From Zea mays (taxonomy: Eukaryota; Streptophyta; Magnoliopsida; Poales; Poaceae), in assembly GCF_902167145.1 (NCBI RefSeq), contig NC_050100.1:216002081-216066080 (forward strand): a stretch of 64,000 bases of DNA, written 5' to 3'. This document shows positions 10,633-20,828 of the stretch, one piece after another. Position numbers and translations under genes: made by a program. Numbering within the stretch: position 1 is the stretch's first letter; each line of letters opens with the position of its first letter. The notes below the pieces were generated by a model, which made no database searches, was not told the origin of the DNA, and saw only the letters and a program-made list of their open reading frames with translations.

Positions 10633-10907
10633 GCAGACAACGAGAACAAGCCACGGCACGTGAGAGTCCATCGTCCAAACGCCAAGGTTACTGAGCCAAT
10701 ATGGGCCAAGTAGTGGGTCAGCTATCTATGGGTCGCTTGATGTTCGAGTAGTACTATATAAAAGACAAACACTTGTGTAATAGGGGCATGAACAATTTAG
10801 CTATCAAATATCAGACAAACTCGTCTTCCTCCCAGCTATTCCCTTCTCCAAGTCTTATTCTCCTCTGAGCTCTTCCTCTTGGATCCCCTTCCCAGTTGTT
10901 GCTAACA
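10606..10907 (+). repeat. 3' LTR of the element in the lectin receptor kinase
   Basis: 302 bp, identical to the 5' LTR except one base; TATA box near 10757. Its right end, read on the minus strand, supplies the TAG that truncates the lectin half. Confidence 0.95.
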
Positions 10908-12077
10908 GAGCCTTCCTCGAGCATCCGATTCTAGCTGTATCTCAGCCAACGCCAGGTGTTTCCTTCGTAGTGCACGGAGCAGAGCAACAACTGCCGCGCA
11001 GAGCAAGATGGATATCGAGCTAGTGATTCCAAGAGCAACTTTCAGTCCTGTTCTGGGATTCGATGAAGCCAAAGCACCTACAGACGTTCATGCATATATA
11101 ACGACATCAAATGATTCATCAATGGTGCATGTGTAGTGTATGTAGTAGGTTGTCAGTGGCAGGGATCAGTTGCCTACTACTTCCGTGTGTGTGCTCGTAC
11201 GGTCGTACCGCGTACCTGGATCGGTTGGGCTCCCAGTCCCAGGAGCTACCGAGCTGAAGGACCAAGAGAGCAACTGGTGGAGCTCGATGGACGCGCCGGT
11301 CGCCGCCGAGAAACCGATGGCCACCTGCTCCGGCAGCGCGGAGCTGAGATCCACCTTGGCGCTCACGTTGAAGATAGGCGTAGCGCTGCCGAACTTGGGG
11401 CTGCGGTCGAATCTCAGGTCAACGCCCATCACGCTGGTGCTGCTGTTGTAGTCCACCCGCGCGCTCATCTGCCCGTTCAGGCTGAAGCTCGGCAGCGAGA
11501 TGTTGGCCACGGACACGACGGAGTTCACGTTGATCCCCATGTGGTCGTAGGTCAGGTGGGGATCCCAGGAGTCGTCGAACGTGTCGAACTCCACGGCCAC
11601 GAACCTGTCCCTGCCAGCGGTCCGGTTGACGCAGTAGTCGGTGCAGAGGCCGAGTGCGCCTCCCTCCGACCTGGGCGGCAGACCCGAGGGGTAATTGCCG
11701 AGGAAGAAGGCCATGCCGTCCCCCTTGTTGTTCATGTCGGTGATGTTGATGGCGAAGGTGAAGGATGTGGTGAAACTGGCCACCTGGCCCGTGGCGTTGT
11801 CCCGAAGAGGCACCGGGTGCGCGTACGCAACCCGGCCGACGCTGTCGGAGATCCCCGCTCTGTACGCGTTCGCCGTGAGGTCGAAGCGTTGGCCGTGGAA
11901 CGCGGCGTCGCCGGCGGTCGTGAAGTCCGCGAGGCTGAACGTGGAGGCGTTGGAGAAGTCGACATCGAAGAAGAGAGAAGCGGAGCTGAGGGCACTATGG
12001 CTGGCACTGGCAACGAGCATCAAGTAGACAAGCGGGATGACGAGAAGACGTGTTGTGGTTGTGGTGGTGGAGCTCAT
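10908..12077 (-). CDS. Lectin and transmembrane half of the split receptor kinase
   Basis: The ATG at 12077 starts a hydrophobic signal peptide (about residues 8-28). The legume lectin domain (about 33-275) includes VAVEFDTFDDSWDPH and the DHMGINVNS segment, which carries metal-binding Asp, Asn and His residues. Exon 1 ends at 11216 before GTACGC; exon 2 resumes after CAG at 11047. Exon 2 encodes the membrane helix (ALGITSSISILLCAAVVALL) and a basic stop-transfer RALRRK. Exons total 1002 nt, exactly 334 codons, up to the insertion. Reading on into the antisense 3' LTR gives Cys then TAG, so the predicted product is a 335-aa membrane-anchored lectin with no kinase. Several N-x-S/T glycosylation sites are present. 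Confidence 0.85.
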
Positions 12078-12997
12078 CGCCGCCGTCCTGCTAGCTAGCT
12101 AGCTAGTGCCGATGGGCGTCGCGAAAGCTTGTGTGAAGTGTGCTGACTCGTCGCCTTCGCCATTAGCATGCATATGCAGTTACCTCGCTCCGCTCTGCAG
12201 ACTGATGGTCAAGTCTTACTTGCTGATGGTCAAGTCTCCGTCTCCGCGTCTCGATGTTGAATGTGTGACGGGATTGACGGATTGTTACGGGAGTTCGGTC
12301 ATCCTACCACGATTCTAGACATCCAAACATATGTTTACGGTTTACCATTACCGTTTTCATCCAAGGATGCTCCCATCTTCAAATAATTGACGCGTCCAAT
12401 CAATACATTTTGGTTTTGACCATCAGTAATTTTTTAACCTGATGCAAATAATTAAATAACTGAAGTAAACCCTTAATGACTGAATATTTATTGTACGTAG
12501 TGGCAAATCCATTAGTGAATCAAAGGACCTATTAAGCCGGTCAACCGTGGCGATGTTGCCCTGGCGATGGCAACAGACGGTCGATACCTTGTGTTAGGCA
12601 ACCTAGCTGATTAGCCACTGTCGTCCACTAGTCTAGAGCCTGGGCGCCTGCAGGCTGTGGTTGTACTATGGAGGAGATGGAGGGTAGGCGCCAGATAGCG
12701 ACGAGCCGACAACTAATGGGAATAGCGGGTGCGAGACATCAACGGATAAGGTTAGGACACAGATTGGGACAAGGTCGGTGTCGTGGCGAGTGTGTGTCAG
12801 ATGGAAACATTTAATCTTTTATCATCTTTATAGATAACACTAAATAATCAGTCATGACAACTGAGTCATTAATATGGTATTTTACGTGACATCTATCCCA
12901 CAAAATGGCAAAAAGATCATGTCCGATACGAATGTGGTTGGTGCATGGTGGGTTACGGAGTGAGACATTTAGACTGATACGAAGATCCGCTCCTATT
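12078..12997. other. Promoter side of the lectin receptor kinase; no gene seen
   Basis: Holds a short CTAG run (12088-12105) in the likely 5' UTR, then AT-rich sequence. No supported coding region. The CTATT target duplication of the next element closes it at 12993-12997. Confidence 0.5.
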
Positions 12998-13231
12998 TGT
13001 TGGATTACTATATTTAGATTGATCATCTTCCTTGTTTTACTATTGCATGCCACCATTATTGTATACGCACGGTGATCACCTTCCATCTCTAGTGCATGGC
13101 TATACTTAGAAGGTACTAAACAGGTGATCACCGTCCATCTCTACCGGGCACTGTTTCTATGAACCGGTTGGAGCCTAGTCTATATATTGTTGGTCTTGTT
13201 AATCAATAATACAACAATCATTCGACTATCA
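12998..13231 (+). repeat. 5' LTR of the copia element
   Basis: 234 bp with TATATATT at 13181-13188 as a TATA-like box. Confidence 0.95.
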
Positions 13232-13243
13232 TGGTATCACAGA
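13232..13243 (+). other. Primer-binding site of the copia element
   Basis: TGGTATCACAGA directly abuts the LTR end. It matches the initiator-Met tRNA site for the first eight bases. Confidence 0.75.
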
Positions 13244-13296
13244 GGTTCGTTCCGAACCATCGCTTCCGCCTTTCCTAACCACGCTATCTCGCTGCC

Positions 13297-16200
13297 ATGG
13301 CCGACGACGAAGTCGCAGCTGCTGCTGCTCGCCGTGCTTTGGAGCAGCGCGTCGCCGCCTTTACTGCTGAAGAACGCCGCGAGGCTGCTCGCCAAGAAGC
13401 TGCGCACCTGGAGGCTGCGCGCATCGAGGCCGAGCGTCGCGAAGCCGCGCGCTTGGAGCAGGAACGCCGCGACGCCGATGCCCATGCCCTGGTCATCGCC
13501 GGTGAGGTCGCTGCGGCTACTGCCGCTCTTCATGCTCAAGCAGCAGTGATCCTCAACGTCAAGTCTCTCGTTCCCATCGTCCTCGACTTCACGTCACCCC
13601 ACTACAATCGATGGCGTGGCCTCTTCCTCAACACTCTCGAGCGCTATGCGCTTGTCGATCATGTGCTTTCCGACGACGACCGCTCCGCCGACGCCATGTG
13701 GAAACGCATGGACTGCACTGTCTTGTCCTGGCTCTACGGCACCATCAATCCCGAGCTCCTCGAGGTTGTCATGAACCGGGACGATGGCCCTCCCACTGCT
13801 CGTCGCGTGTGGCTCGGTCTCGAGCAGCAGTTCATTGGGAACAAGGAGAGTCGCGCTCTTCTCCTCGACGCCGAGTTCCGCACCTTCGTCCAAGGCGGTC
13901 TGTCCATCTCCGACTACTGCCACCGGCTCAAGTCCATGGCTGACCAGCTTGCAGATCTCGGCGAACCCGTTCGCGACCGTACGTTGGTGCTCAACGTCAT
14001 TCGGGGCCTCAACGACAGGTTCTCCTACCTCGGCGCGCTGATCCAGCGTCAACGTCCGTTCCCGACGTTCGCCGAAGTCAAGTCTGATCTTCGCCTCGCC
14101 GAAATCAACATGGCTGCCAAGTCTGCCCAGCCGCCTCAGGCCTTCGCTGCCTCGGCCCCTCCTTCTCAGCACAACAGCGGCGGACCCGGCGGCGGTGGAC
14201 GCAAGCAGACAAGGCGTGGCAGCGGCGGCAAGAAAACCTCTGGAGGTCGCGGTCCTGGTTCCATGCCCCCTACCGCGACTTGGGCTGGCCAGCCGCCACG
14301 GCCCACACCCTGGCAACATGCATTTGGCACTTTCCAGGCGTATTGGGCCGGCCTGCCAGGACCACCAGGCGTCCCGCCGCGCCCCCCTGGCCCACCTCCG
14401 CAGACTTTCTACGCCGGCCCATCCGTGCTACCTGGGCCGCCTCCGACGGCTGCTTCAACAGGCCTCCTGGCGTCCCCGCCTGGGCCATCCCAGCCGGCTC
14501 CACCTGGCTTCATCGGCGCCAACCCGCCACCACCAGGATGGCTGCAACATCCTGGCGCCTTCTCCTGGGACGCCAACATGTTGGCTGCAAATTTCAACAC
14601 GATGACGCTTCAGCCACCGCCAACAAATGAATGGTATATGGATACAGGCGCTGAAACTCACATGACATCCAACTCCGGTAATCTTTGCACCTCGCAGCTT
14701 CCTTCTTTTTCTACTCCGTCCAATATTGTCGTTGGCAATGGTTCTCTTTTACCTGTCACTCACACCGGCTCTACCACCCTTCCTGTCATATGTGGTCCTC
14801 TTCATTTAAATAATGTTCTTGTTTCTCCTCACCTCATTAAAAATCTCATTTCCGTTCGACAGTTTACTATTGACAATAAATGCTCTGTTGAATTTGATCC
14901 CTCTGGCTTTTCTGTGAAGGACCTCAAAACCCGGAACGTGATCGTCAGGTGCAATAGTTCCGGTCCGCTATACCCGCTTCTATCATCGGTTTTTCAGCCC
15001 TTAGCACTCACTGCCGGCGTCTCTTCATCCACTCTTTGGCATCGGCGTCTTGGACATCTCGGTCATGAGGCCTTGTCTAGTCTCGTGTCATCATGTGCTA
15101 TTTCTTGCAATAAGAGTAATTCCGAACACTTGTGTCATGCTTGTCAATTAGGTCGTCATGTACGTCTCCCCTTTCCCACCTCCAGTTCGCGAGCAATCAA
15201 TAATTTTGATTTAATCCATTGTGATCTTTGGACATCCCCTGTTCCTAGTATTTCTGGCTACAAATATTATTTAGTCATTCTTGATGATTGCTCTCACTTT
15301 CTCTGGACCTTCCCCTTGCGTCTCAAGTCTGACACATTTTCTACTCTCACTCAATTTTTTGCCTATGTCTCCACCCAGTTTGGTGTCACCATTAAAAGCG
15401 TTCAGTGCGATAATGGTCGTGAGTTTGATAACTCCTCCTCCCGCACGTTCTTTGCCACACATGGTGTCACTCTCCGCATGTCTTGCCCCCATACCTCGCC
15501 ACAAAATGGCAAGGCCGAGCGCATCATTCGCACCACTAATAATATCCTTCGCTCTCTTCTATTCCAAGCCAGCATGCCTCCGTCGTACTGGGTTGAGGCT
15601 CTTCATACTGCCACCTATCTTCTCAATCGCCATCCCACTAAAACCTTGGCCTCGGCCACACCTTTCTTTGTCCTATTCAAAACCCAACCCTCCTATGACC
15701 ATCTTCGTGTCTTTGGTTGTCGCTGTTACCCCAACCTTTCCTCCACTGCTGCACACAAGCTAGCCCCGCGCTCCACTGCCTGTGTCTTCCTCGGCTATCC
15801 CTCCGAACATAAAGGGTATCGCTGTCTTGATCTTTCTACCAATAGAATTATCATCTCGCGTCATGTCATTTTTGATGAGACCTCATTTCCCTTTTCTGAA
15901 GTCTCTTCGCCTCCTTCCTCTGACTTTGATTTTCTCTCGGAGTTGGATGTTGCTCCTGTTATTTTTCCTGGTGTCTCACATGTTTCAGGTACCATGGCTC
16001 CTCGCACTGCTGCCCCTGTTGGCTCCTTGCCCCAGGTTGCTGCCAGCGGTGCCACGCTGCCTCCGGCCTCGACGTCCGCGGGGGTGGTCTCTGACGCGAC
16101 CACCACTGCGTATCCTGGTGCTGCCAGCGGTGCTCCACTACTTCCGGCCTCAACGTCCGCGCGGGTGGTCGGTGCTCCCCATGCGACTTCCTCAGCCTCG

Positions 16201-18006
16201 CCCACTCCTGCGGACCGCACTGGGAGTGCGTCTGAGCGCATCGCCTCTCCGGTGTCTGGTGCGGGCTGCACCACCGGTGCTCCTTCAGGGAGCATGAGCC
16301 TGCCTGAGATCATGCCACCTCTGAGCGGTTTGACGCCACTTGTTGAGCGGCCGGCGCCTCCAAATGCGGTCACTACTCAGCCTCTAGCCAATGACCACAG
16401 CATGCTAACGCGTGGCAAACGGGGCTTTCGTCAACCAAAGGTACGGCTTGATCTGCATGTTGCTCCTTTGTCTCCCGTGCCCAAATCCTACCGAGGAGCA
16501 TTGGCCGATCAAAATTGGAGAGCCGCTATGTCTGAGGAATTTTCTGCACTTCAGAAGAATAACACCTGGGACTTGGTTCCTCGTCCCTCGGGTGCTAATA
16601 TTGTGACTGGCAAATGGGTTTATCGGCACAAGTTTCGCTCTGATGGTTCACTAGAGCGGTACAAGGCTCGCTGGGTTCTTCGTGGTTTCACTCAACGTCC
16701 TGGAATTGATTTTGATGAGACTTTCAGTCCGGTTGTCAAACCTGCTACCATTCGTACAGTACTCACAGTGGCTCTCTTCCATCGTTGGCCTGTCCATCAG
16801 CTCGATGTGAAGAATGCTTTCTTGCATGGCACCCTTGATGAGATTGTCTATTGTGTACAGCCTGCTGGTTTCGTTGATAGCTCTCGGCCTGATCATGTCT
16901 GTCGTCTGAACAAGTCTCTGTATGGGTTGAAACAAGCTCCGCGTGCCTGGTACAGTCGTTTTGCCACTCACATTCTCTCTTTTGGCTTTGTGAGTGCCAA
17001 ATCTGACACTTCCCTGTTTATATATCAACATGGCCATGACACAATTTATTTACTTCTCTATGTGGATGATATTGTGCTGACAGCATCTTCAGCCTCTCTG
17101 CTCCAGTGGGTGATTACAGCTCTACAGCAAGAATTCTCTATGACAGATCTCGGCCCTTTACACCATTTTCTAGGTCTCACGGTGACTCGCCAGCCCAATG
17201 GATTTCATCTTTCTCAGCGACAGTATATTCTTGAAGTTCTTGAACGTGCAGGTATGATAGACTGTAAGCCATGTTCTACTCCTGTCGACACGAATGGCAA
17301 GCTTTCTGGTACTGACGGGCCACCGGTTGATGATCCGACTCACTATCGGGGTCTTGCTGGCGCACTGCAATATATCACTTTCACTCGGCCTGACATTTCC
17401 TATGCTGTTCAGCAAGTTTGTTTACACATGCATGATCCTCGGGAACCACATTATACGTTGATCAAACGTATTCTTCGCTATCTGCATGGGACATTGGATC
17501 ATGGCTTACATCTTCGCCCCACAGATGTTTCTGCTTTGGTTGCCTACTCTGATGCTGATTGGGCCGGTTGTCCTGACACCCGTCGTTCAACCTCTGGGTA
17601 TGCTGTTTTTCTTGGTGATAACCTCATATCTTGGTCATCCAAGCGTCAGCCTACTGTTTCCCGTTCAAGTGCTGAAGCAGAGTATCGTGCAGTGGCCAAT
17701 GCCGTTGCTGAGGCTACCTGGCTCCGTCAGCTCCTTCAGGAAATGCATTCTCCCCTGAAGCACGCCACTGTTATTTTCTGTGACAATGTTAGTGCAGTCT
17801 ATCTTTCCTCGAACCCAGTACATCACCAGCGTACGAAGCACATTGAGATCGATCTTCACTTCGTCCGTGAGCGCGTTGCGGCCGGTGCTGTTCGAGTATT
17901 GCATGTTCCTACTACCTCTCAGTATGCTGATATCTTCACCAAGGGATTGCCTTCATCGGTGTTCACAGAATTCAGGTCCAGTCTGAACATTCTTCCAGGT
18001 GGCTGA
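13297..18006 (+). CDS. Copia gag-pol polyprotein, 1569 aa, intact
   Basis: Residues 1-80 are an Ala/Glu/Arg-rich predicted coiled coil (EERREAARQEAAHLEAARIEA). A copia gag (UBN2-type) domain follows to about 280, then a Gly- and Pro-rich stretch (280-440) with no CCHC zinc knuckle. Protease: DTGA at 449. GAG-pre-integrase: LWHRRLGHLGH and CHACQLGRH (HHCC). Integrase core: CDLWTS, QCDNGREF, PQNGKAER, giving the D,D,E triad. RT: WVYRHKFRSDG, QLDVKNAFLHG, and YVDD at 1255-1258. RNase H: YSDADWAGC at 1418, SRSSAEAEYRA, DNVSAVYLS. The stop is 15 bp before the polypurine tract. Gag and pol share one frame, as usual for many copia elements. Everything needed for reverse transcription and integration appears present, although the missing knuckle is unusual. 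Confidence 0.95.
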   Translation: MADDEVAAAAARRALEQRVAAFTAEERREAARQEAAHLEAARIEAERREAARLEQERRDADAHALVIAGEVAAATAALHAQAAVILNVKSLVPIVLDFTSPHYNRWRGLFLNTLERYALVDHVLSDDDRSADAMWKRMDCTVLSWLYGTINPELLEVVMNRDDGPPTARRVWLGLEQQFIGNKESRALLLDAEFRTFVQGGLSISDYCHRLKSMADQLADLGEPVRDRTLVLNVIRGLNDRFSYLGALIQRQRPFPTFAEVKSDLRLAEINMAAKSAQPPQAFAASAPPSQHNSGGPGGGGRKQTRRGSGGKKTSGGRGPGSMPPTATWAGQPPRPTPWQHAFGTFQAYWAGLPGPPGVPPRPPGPPPQTFYAGPSVLPGPPPTAASTGLLASPPGPSQPAPPGFIGANPPPPGWLQHPGAFSWDANMLAANFNTMTLQPPPTNEWYMDTGAETHMTSNSGNLCTSQLPSFSTPSNIVVGNGSLLPVTHTGSTTLPVICGPLHLNNVLVSPHLIKNLISVRQFTIDNKCSVEFDPSGFSVKDLKTRNVIVRCNSSGPLYPLLSSVFQPLALTAGVSSSTLWHRRLGHLGHEALSSLVSSCAISCNKSNSEHLCHACQLGRHVRLPFPTSSSRAINNFDLIHCDLWTSPVPSISGYKYYLVILDDCSHFLWTFPLRLKSDTFSTLTQFFAYVSTQFGVTIKSVQCDNGREFDNSSSRTFFATHGVTLRMSCPHTSPQNGKAERIIRTTNNILRSLLFQASMPPSYWVEALHTATYLLNRHPTKTLASATPFFVLFKTQPSYDHLRVFGCRCYPNLSSTAAHKLAPRSTACVFLGYPSEHKGYRCLDLSTNRIIISRHVIFDETSFPFSEVSSPPSSDFDFLSELDVAPVIFPGVSHVSGTMAPRTAAPVGSLPQVAASGATLPPASTSAGVVSDATTTAYPGAASGAPLLPASTSARVVGAPHATSSASPTPADRTGSASERIASPVSGAGCTTGAPSGSMSLPEIMPPLSGLTPLVERPAPPNAVTTQPLANDHSMLTRGKRGFRQPKVRLDLHVAPLSPVPKSYRGALADQNWRAAMSEEFSALQKNNTWDLVPRPSGANIVTGKWVYRHKFRSDGSLERYKARWVLRGFTQRPGIDFDETFSPVVKPATIRTVLTVALFHRWPVHQLDVKNAFLHGTLDEIVYCVQPAGFVDSSRPDHVCRLNKSLYGLKQAPRAWYSRFATHILSFGFVSAKSDTSLFIYQHGHDTIYLLLYVDDIVLTASSASLLQWVITALQQEFSMTDLGPLHHFLGLTVTRQPNGFHLSQRQYILEVLERAGMIDCKPCSTPVDTNGKLSGTDGPPVDDPTHYRGLAGALQYITFTRPDISYAVQQVCLHMHDPREPHYTLIKRILRYLHGTLDHGLHLRPTDVSALVAYSDADWAGCPDTRRSTSGYAVFLGDNLISWSSKRQPTVSRSSAEAEYRAVANAVAEATWLRQLLQEMHSPLKHATVIFCDNVSAVYLSSNPVHHQRTKHIEIDLHFVRERVAAGAVRVLHVPTTSQYADIFTKGLPSSVFTEFRSSLNILPGG

Positions 18007-18028
18007 CCACGTTCAGACTGCGGGGGGG

Positions 18029-18269
18029 TGTTGGATTACTATATTTAGATTGATCATCTTCCTTGTTTTACTATTGCATGCCACCATTATTGTATACGTG
18101 CATGGCACGGTGATCACCTTCCATCTCTAGTGCATGGCTATACTTAGAAGGTACTAAACAGATGATCACCGTCCATCTCTACCGGGCACTGTTTCTATGA
18201 ACCGGTTGGAGCCTAGTCTATATATTGTTGGTCTTGTTAATCAATAATACAACAATCATTCGACTATCA
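18029..18269 (+). repeat. 3' LTR of the copia element
   Basis: 241 bp, matching the 5' LTR apart from one substitution and the extra TGCATGG near 18098. Confidence 0.95.
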
Positions 18270-20610
18270 CTATTACTTTTAGCCTACGGGAGGGCAGGGT
18301 TGCAGGCCTGACAGCCCCGACAACGGCATAAAGTCCACAATAAGCTTTGCTATTAGCCTTGTTTTAATGTATAAAGTAGTCGACGATGTAGTATAATTAA
18401 TATACTTTGTCATGAATATTTTTTTATGAATTTGCTAGTAGTAATTGAATGTTGTTCCTTGTTTTCAAGGTTCAAACTGCACATCGTCCACCACGTGAGA
18501 AACCTTCGCAGAAAAAACAATTGTAGGCCATGCATATTTGCAAATAACCACCGAGAAAGACGAATAATCTCTCAAAGGGCTAGAAGCTTATGGAGGAGGA
18601 GATATTTGTAGTTTAGATATAGATTTGACGGTCTTTTATTTTTAACACTAGCATAGGTGAGCGATTTACATGCAGATAAGCTATATTATAGTAAAAAGAT
18701 AAGCTATTGGTTGACCGTTGACAGTCCCGTCTCATGCAAATTTGGTAAAAGACACCGTGGCTATTAGGATATAGGTTGATTTCTAGCTCAGGAAAAGAAA
18801 GAAATAATTTGAAGTACTGTACTATTTTTTGCCTCTGGCCCTACACTCCACGTGAGTGATTCTCTGTAAACTAGTACTATTTGTTTGGTGGTATTTTTAG
18901 TTAGATTCACTCCAGGTAAACTGGATCTGGATGACGGTCCAACGTTTGAAGAAGCTAGCTCGATGGAGGAAAATCACATCTTGTCCAAAAGTGAAATAAC
19001 AGTACCGAGGTTACGACGCGTGTTCCGCACACTGATTGGGCGTGGTCAAATTGCCGTGTAGAACGGGCATCAGCATCACGGTAGTGTGTCGTCGGCAGTC
19101 GGCTTCAAAACTTTCGCCGTTGCTTCCTCCATTGTTCCCACCCCCTATTATTGCACACGGCGGACACACACATACATGCATGGCGGTGCGCTGTTGCTGC
19201 ATTATTTGCTTCCATAGCTGCCAGAGTTTGGCGCCGCGGGATGTTTGGTACCGGCAGGATCTTCTCGTCTTTGTGTTTGTGTTTGTGTTTGGGTCGAGTG
19301 TTTTTATTGGAAAAACTTGAAGGGATAGGATCGATGAAGTGTAACACCATTAGCTACACCTGGTTCCCAGTAGTCATTCTCTCTCCATGCCACGTATTCT
19401 TTTCCTTTCGCCGGCCAAGGACAGCTGCCACGCTCCTCCTCCCGGCCGTAGGTCCTTATATATATACTCTCAAAATGCAAAATCTAAGTCTCTAAACTTG
19501 TTAATCCATCTTATATAGGTCTAGATTTTCATATGCCCTTTCAACTATTCACTTGTGTCTACCTTTCTACCATAAAGACTGCACTTCTACTAGTTAAACG
19601 CCGATTTTGCTTACTATATAATGCATGGTTGGTAATATCTGTGTAGAACCGGAAGAAATCGGCTGAACTATCAGCTGAGCCGTCCATGATAGAGGGGGTA
19701 GGTTAGGGAACACACGACCTCTAAAATTAAATTTACTTGTCGAAAGATTGCCACTCAGATAGAGTAGTTGGAACAAATTAACGTGGGCACTAGAAATCCC
19801 TTCGTTCCGGGCTGGCGCGCCATCTTTTTTGGTCGGAATGCACACCGGGCAGCTGGAGAATGCACATATATGCGCAGCCAAGCAGCACGGGCAGGGCCCA
19901 GGTTTCTCTTTCATTCATGAATGGAAAAATTCCGTGTGTGACATCGGAATTTATACTCATCACATATGTACCATTGAATGATATATATATATAGAGAGAG
20001 AGAATTTTTTGTGTGTATATAATACGTGGGGCATCACATATGTACCATTGAATGGTATATAGAGAATTTTTTGTGTGTATATAATAAGTGAGGCCAGTGG
20101 CACATAAAGGATCCCTTGCATGCTGGACAGTGGGCGCCACCGCCATGCATGGCCCCATGCCATGCTATATACAAGGGTCGATCCATGTAAGTATGCAACA
20201 GTCTTCCACATTGTTTGGTATCAATAATTCAGTGCATCCCATCACAACTTTTTGCAGGCGAGGGAGTAGTTGTGTTTAGTATTTGCTTAAACTCCTCTTT
20301 CTCTGTTACAGTACTCACCAAAGTGTAAACACCGATGTCCTATCCATTTAATTCGGCGGCACGAAACTGTGCATTTCTTGACGCTCTCCCTCTGACTGTC
20401 TTGTGCTCTCCATCGTAACGGGAGATGAGAGAGAGTTTGGTTGCTGATTCCAAATTCCAATCTAAACTGAGCGACATGCATTTGCATATTTGTGATTTTA
20501 TGAACCTGTAATTAAATGAGCAACCGTGCTCCAGCTAGCTGCAGCATGTGCAGAATTGACAAGAAATGTTGCTTCTGCATGCAGAATTAAAGGCGGGGAA
20601 GGGAGAAGGG
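18270..20610. other. Gene-free stretch with simple repeats
   Basis: No gene or complete transposon recognised. A GTGTTT run lies near 19270-19290. Confidence 0.45.
19961..20092. repeat. Two-copy ~70-bp tandem repeat
   Basis: Both units run CATCACATATGTACCATTGA ... GAGAATTTTTTGTGTG ... ATAATA. The first carries an expanded (TA)n(GA)n tract. Confidence 0.8.
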
Positions 20611-20621
20611 GTCGTCCTGAC

Positions 20622-20828
20622 CGTTTTTTTTTTTTTGCATTTTAGACTTTTTGGTTTTATTTTCACAAATACGCCTTTTTCAGTTTTATTTTAAAAAATG
20701 GATCCCCAGCTCGGCGTCATCACTATTGGCACCGAGCTATAACGTGTCGACGCCAATTAGTTTGGCGTGTACATGTAAGAGTTGACGCCTATGTGGATCT
20801 GATGTGGCAGCACCTCGGCGCCGACCTC
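20622..20828 (+). repeat. Left terminal inverted repeat of the Mutator-like element
   Basis: Begins with CG and a T-run, then TTTTATTTTCACAAATACGCC and GATCTGATGTGGCAGCACC. By eye it is roughly 85-90% identical to the right arm. Confidence 0.8.

Larger units (their letters stand above)
7510..10907 (+). mobile_element. Non-autonomous LTR retrotransposon with a transduced host-gene ORF
   Basis: Both LTRs are 302 bp and start TGTCAGCA and end GCTAACA. They differ at one base (G at 7800, T at 10896). GAGCC at 7505-7509 and 10908-10912 is a perfect 5-bp target duplication. TGGTATCAGA after the 5' LTR matches an initiator-Met tRNA primer site; AGCGGTGGGGAA precedes the 3' LTR. Its one long ORF has no protease, integrase, reverse transcriptase or RNase H motif, so it must move in trans. 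The layout (short LTRs, ~3.3 kb, captured cellular sequence) recalls maize Bs1, whose LTRs I remember as 302 bp. The captured sequence is not the proton-ATPase reported for Bs1, so relation to Bs1 is unproven. It lies antisense to the receptor kinase. Confidence 0.93.
6452..12077 (-). pseudogene. L-type lectin receptor-like kinase gene split by an LTR element
   Basis: One gene read right to left: exon 1 12077-11216 (signal peptide and legume lectin domain), intron 11048-11215, exon 2 11047-10908 continuing at 7504-7134 (transmembrane, juxtamembrane, kinase N-lobe), intron 7029-7133, last exon 7028-6452. Both introns are GT-AG and preserve frame. Exon 2 is broken by the element at 7510-10907, flanked by GAGCC on both sides. 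Without the insertion the frame gives 649 aa, the usual length for lectin receptor kinases, with no other stop or frameshift. Such proteins sit in the plasma membrane, bind carbohydrate or related ligands outside, and signal through a Ser/Thr kinase inside. The allele as read cannot make the full receptor unless the insertion is removed from the transcript. Confidence 0.9.
12998..18269 (+). mobile_element. Complete copia-type LTR retrotransposon
   Basis: LTRs at 12998-13231 and 18029-18269 start TGTTGG and end CTATCA. CTATT on each side (12993-12997, 18270-18274) is a perfect target duplication. The primer-binding site is TGGTATCACAGA (13232-13243), the polypurine tract CGGGGGGG (18021-18028). 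The LTRs differ by one substitution and a 7-bp indel (TGCATGG, only in the 3' copy). Domain order protease, integrase, RT, RNase H defines copia. With intact LTRs and an intact polyprotein it has the features of an autonomous, recently active element. Confidence 0.96.

Noticed and set aside
7510..10907. Identification as the maize Bs1 element itself
   Set aside because: LTR length agrees with my memory of Bs1 (302 bp) but total length and captured gene differ. Only a sequence comparison could settle this.
11136..12098. 320-codon plus-strand frame opposite the lectin exon
   Set aside because: Antisense shadow of the legume lectin domain; no recognisable protein.
13594..14319. 241-codon minus-strand frame opposite copia gag
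   Set aside because: Antisense shadow; composition mirrors gag codon usage.
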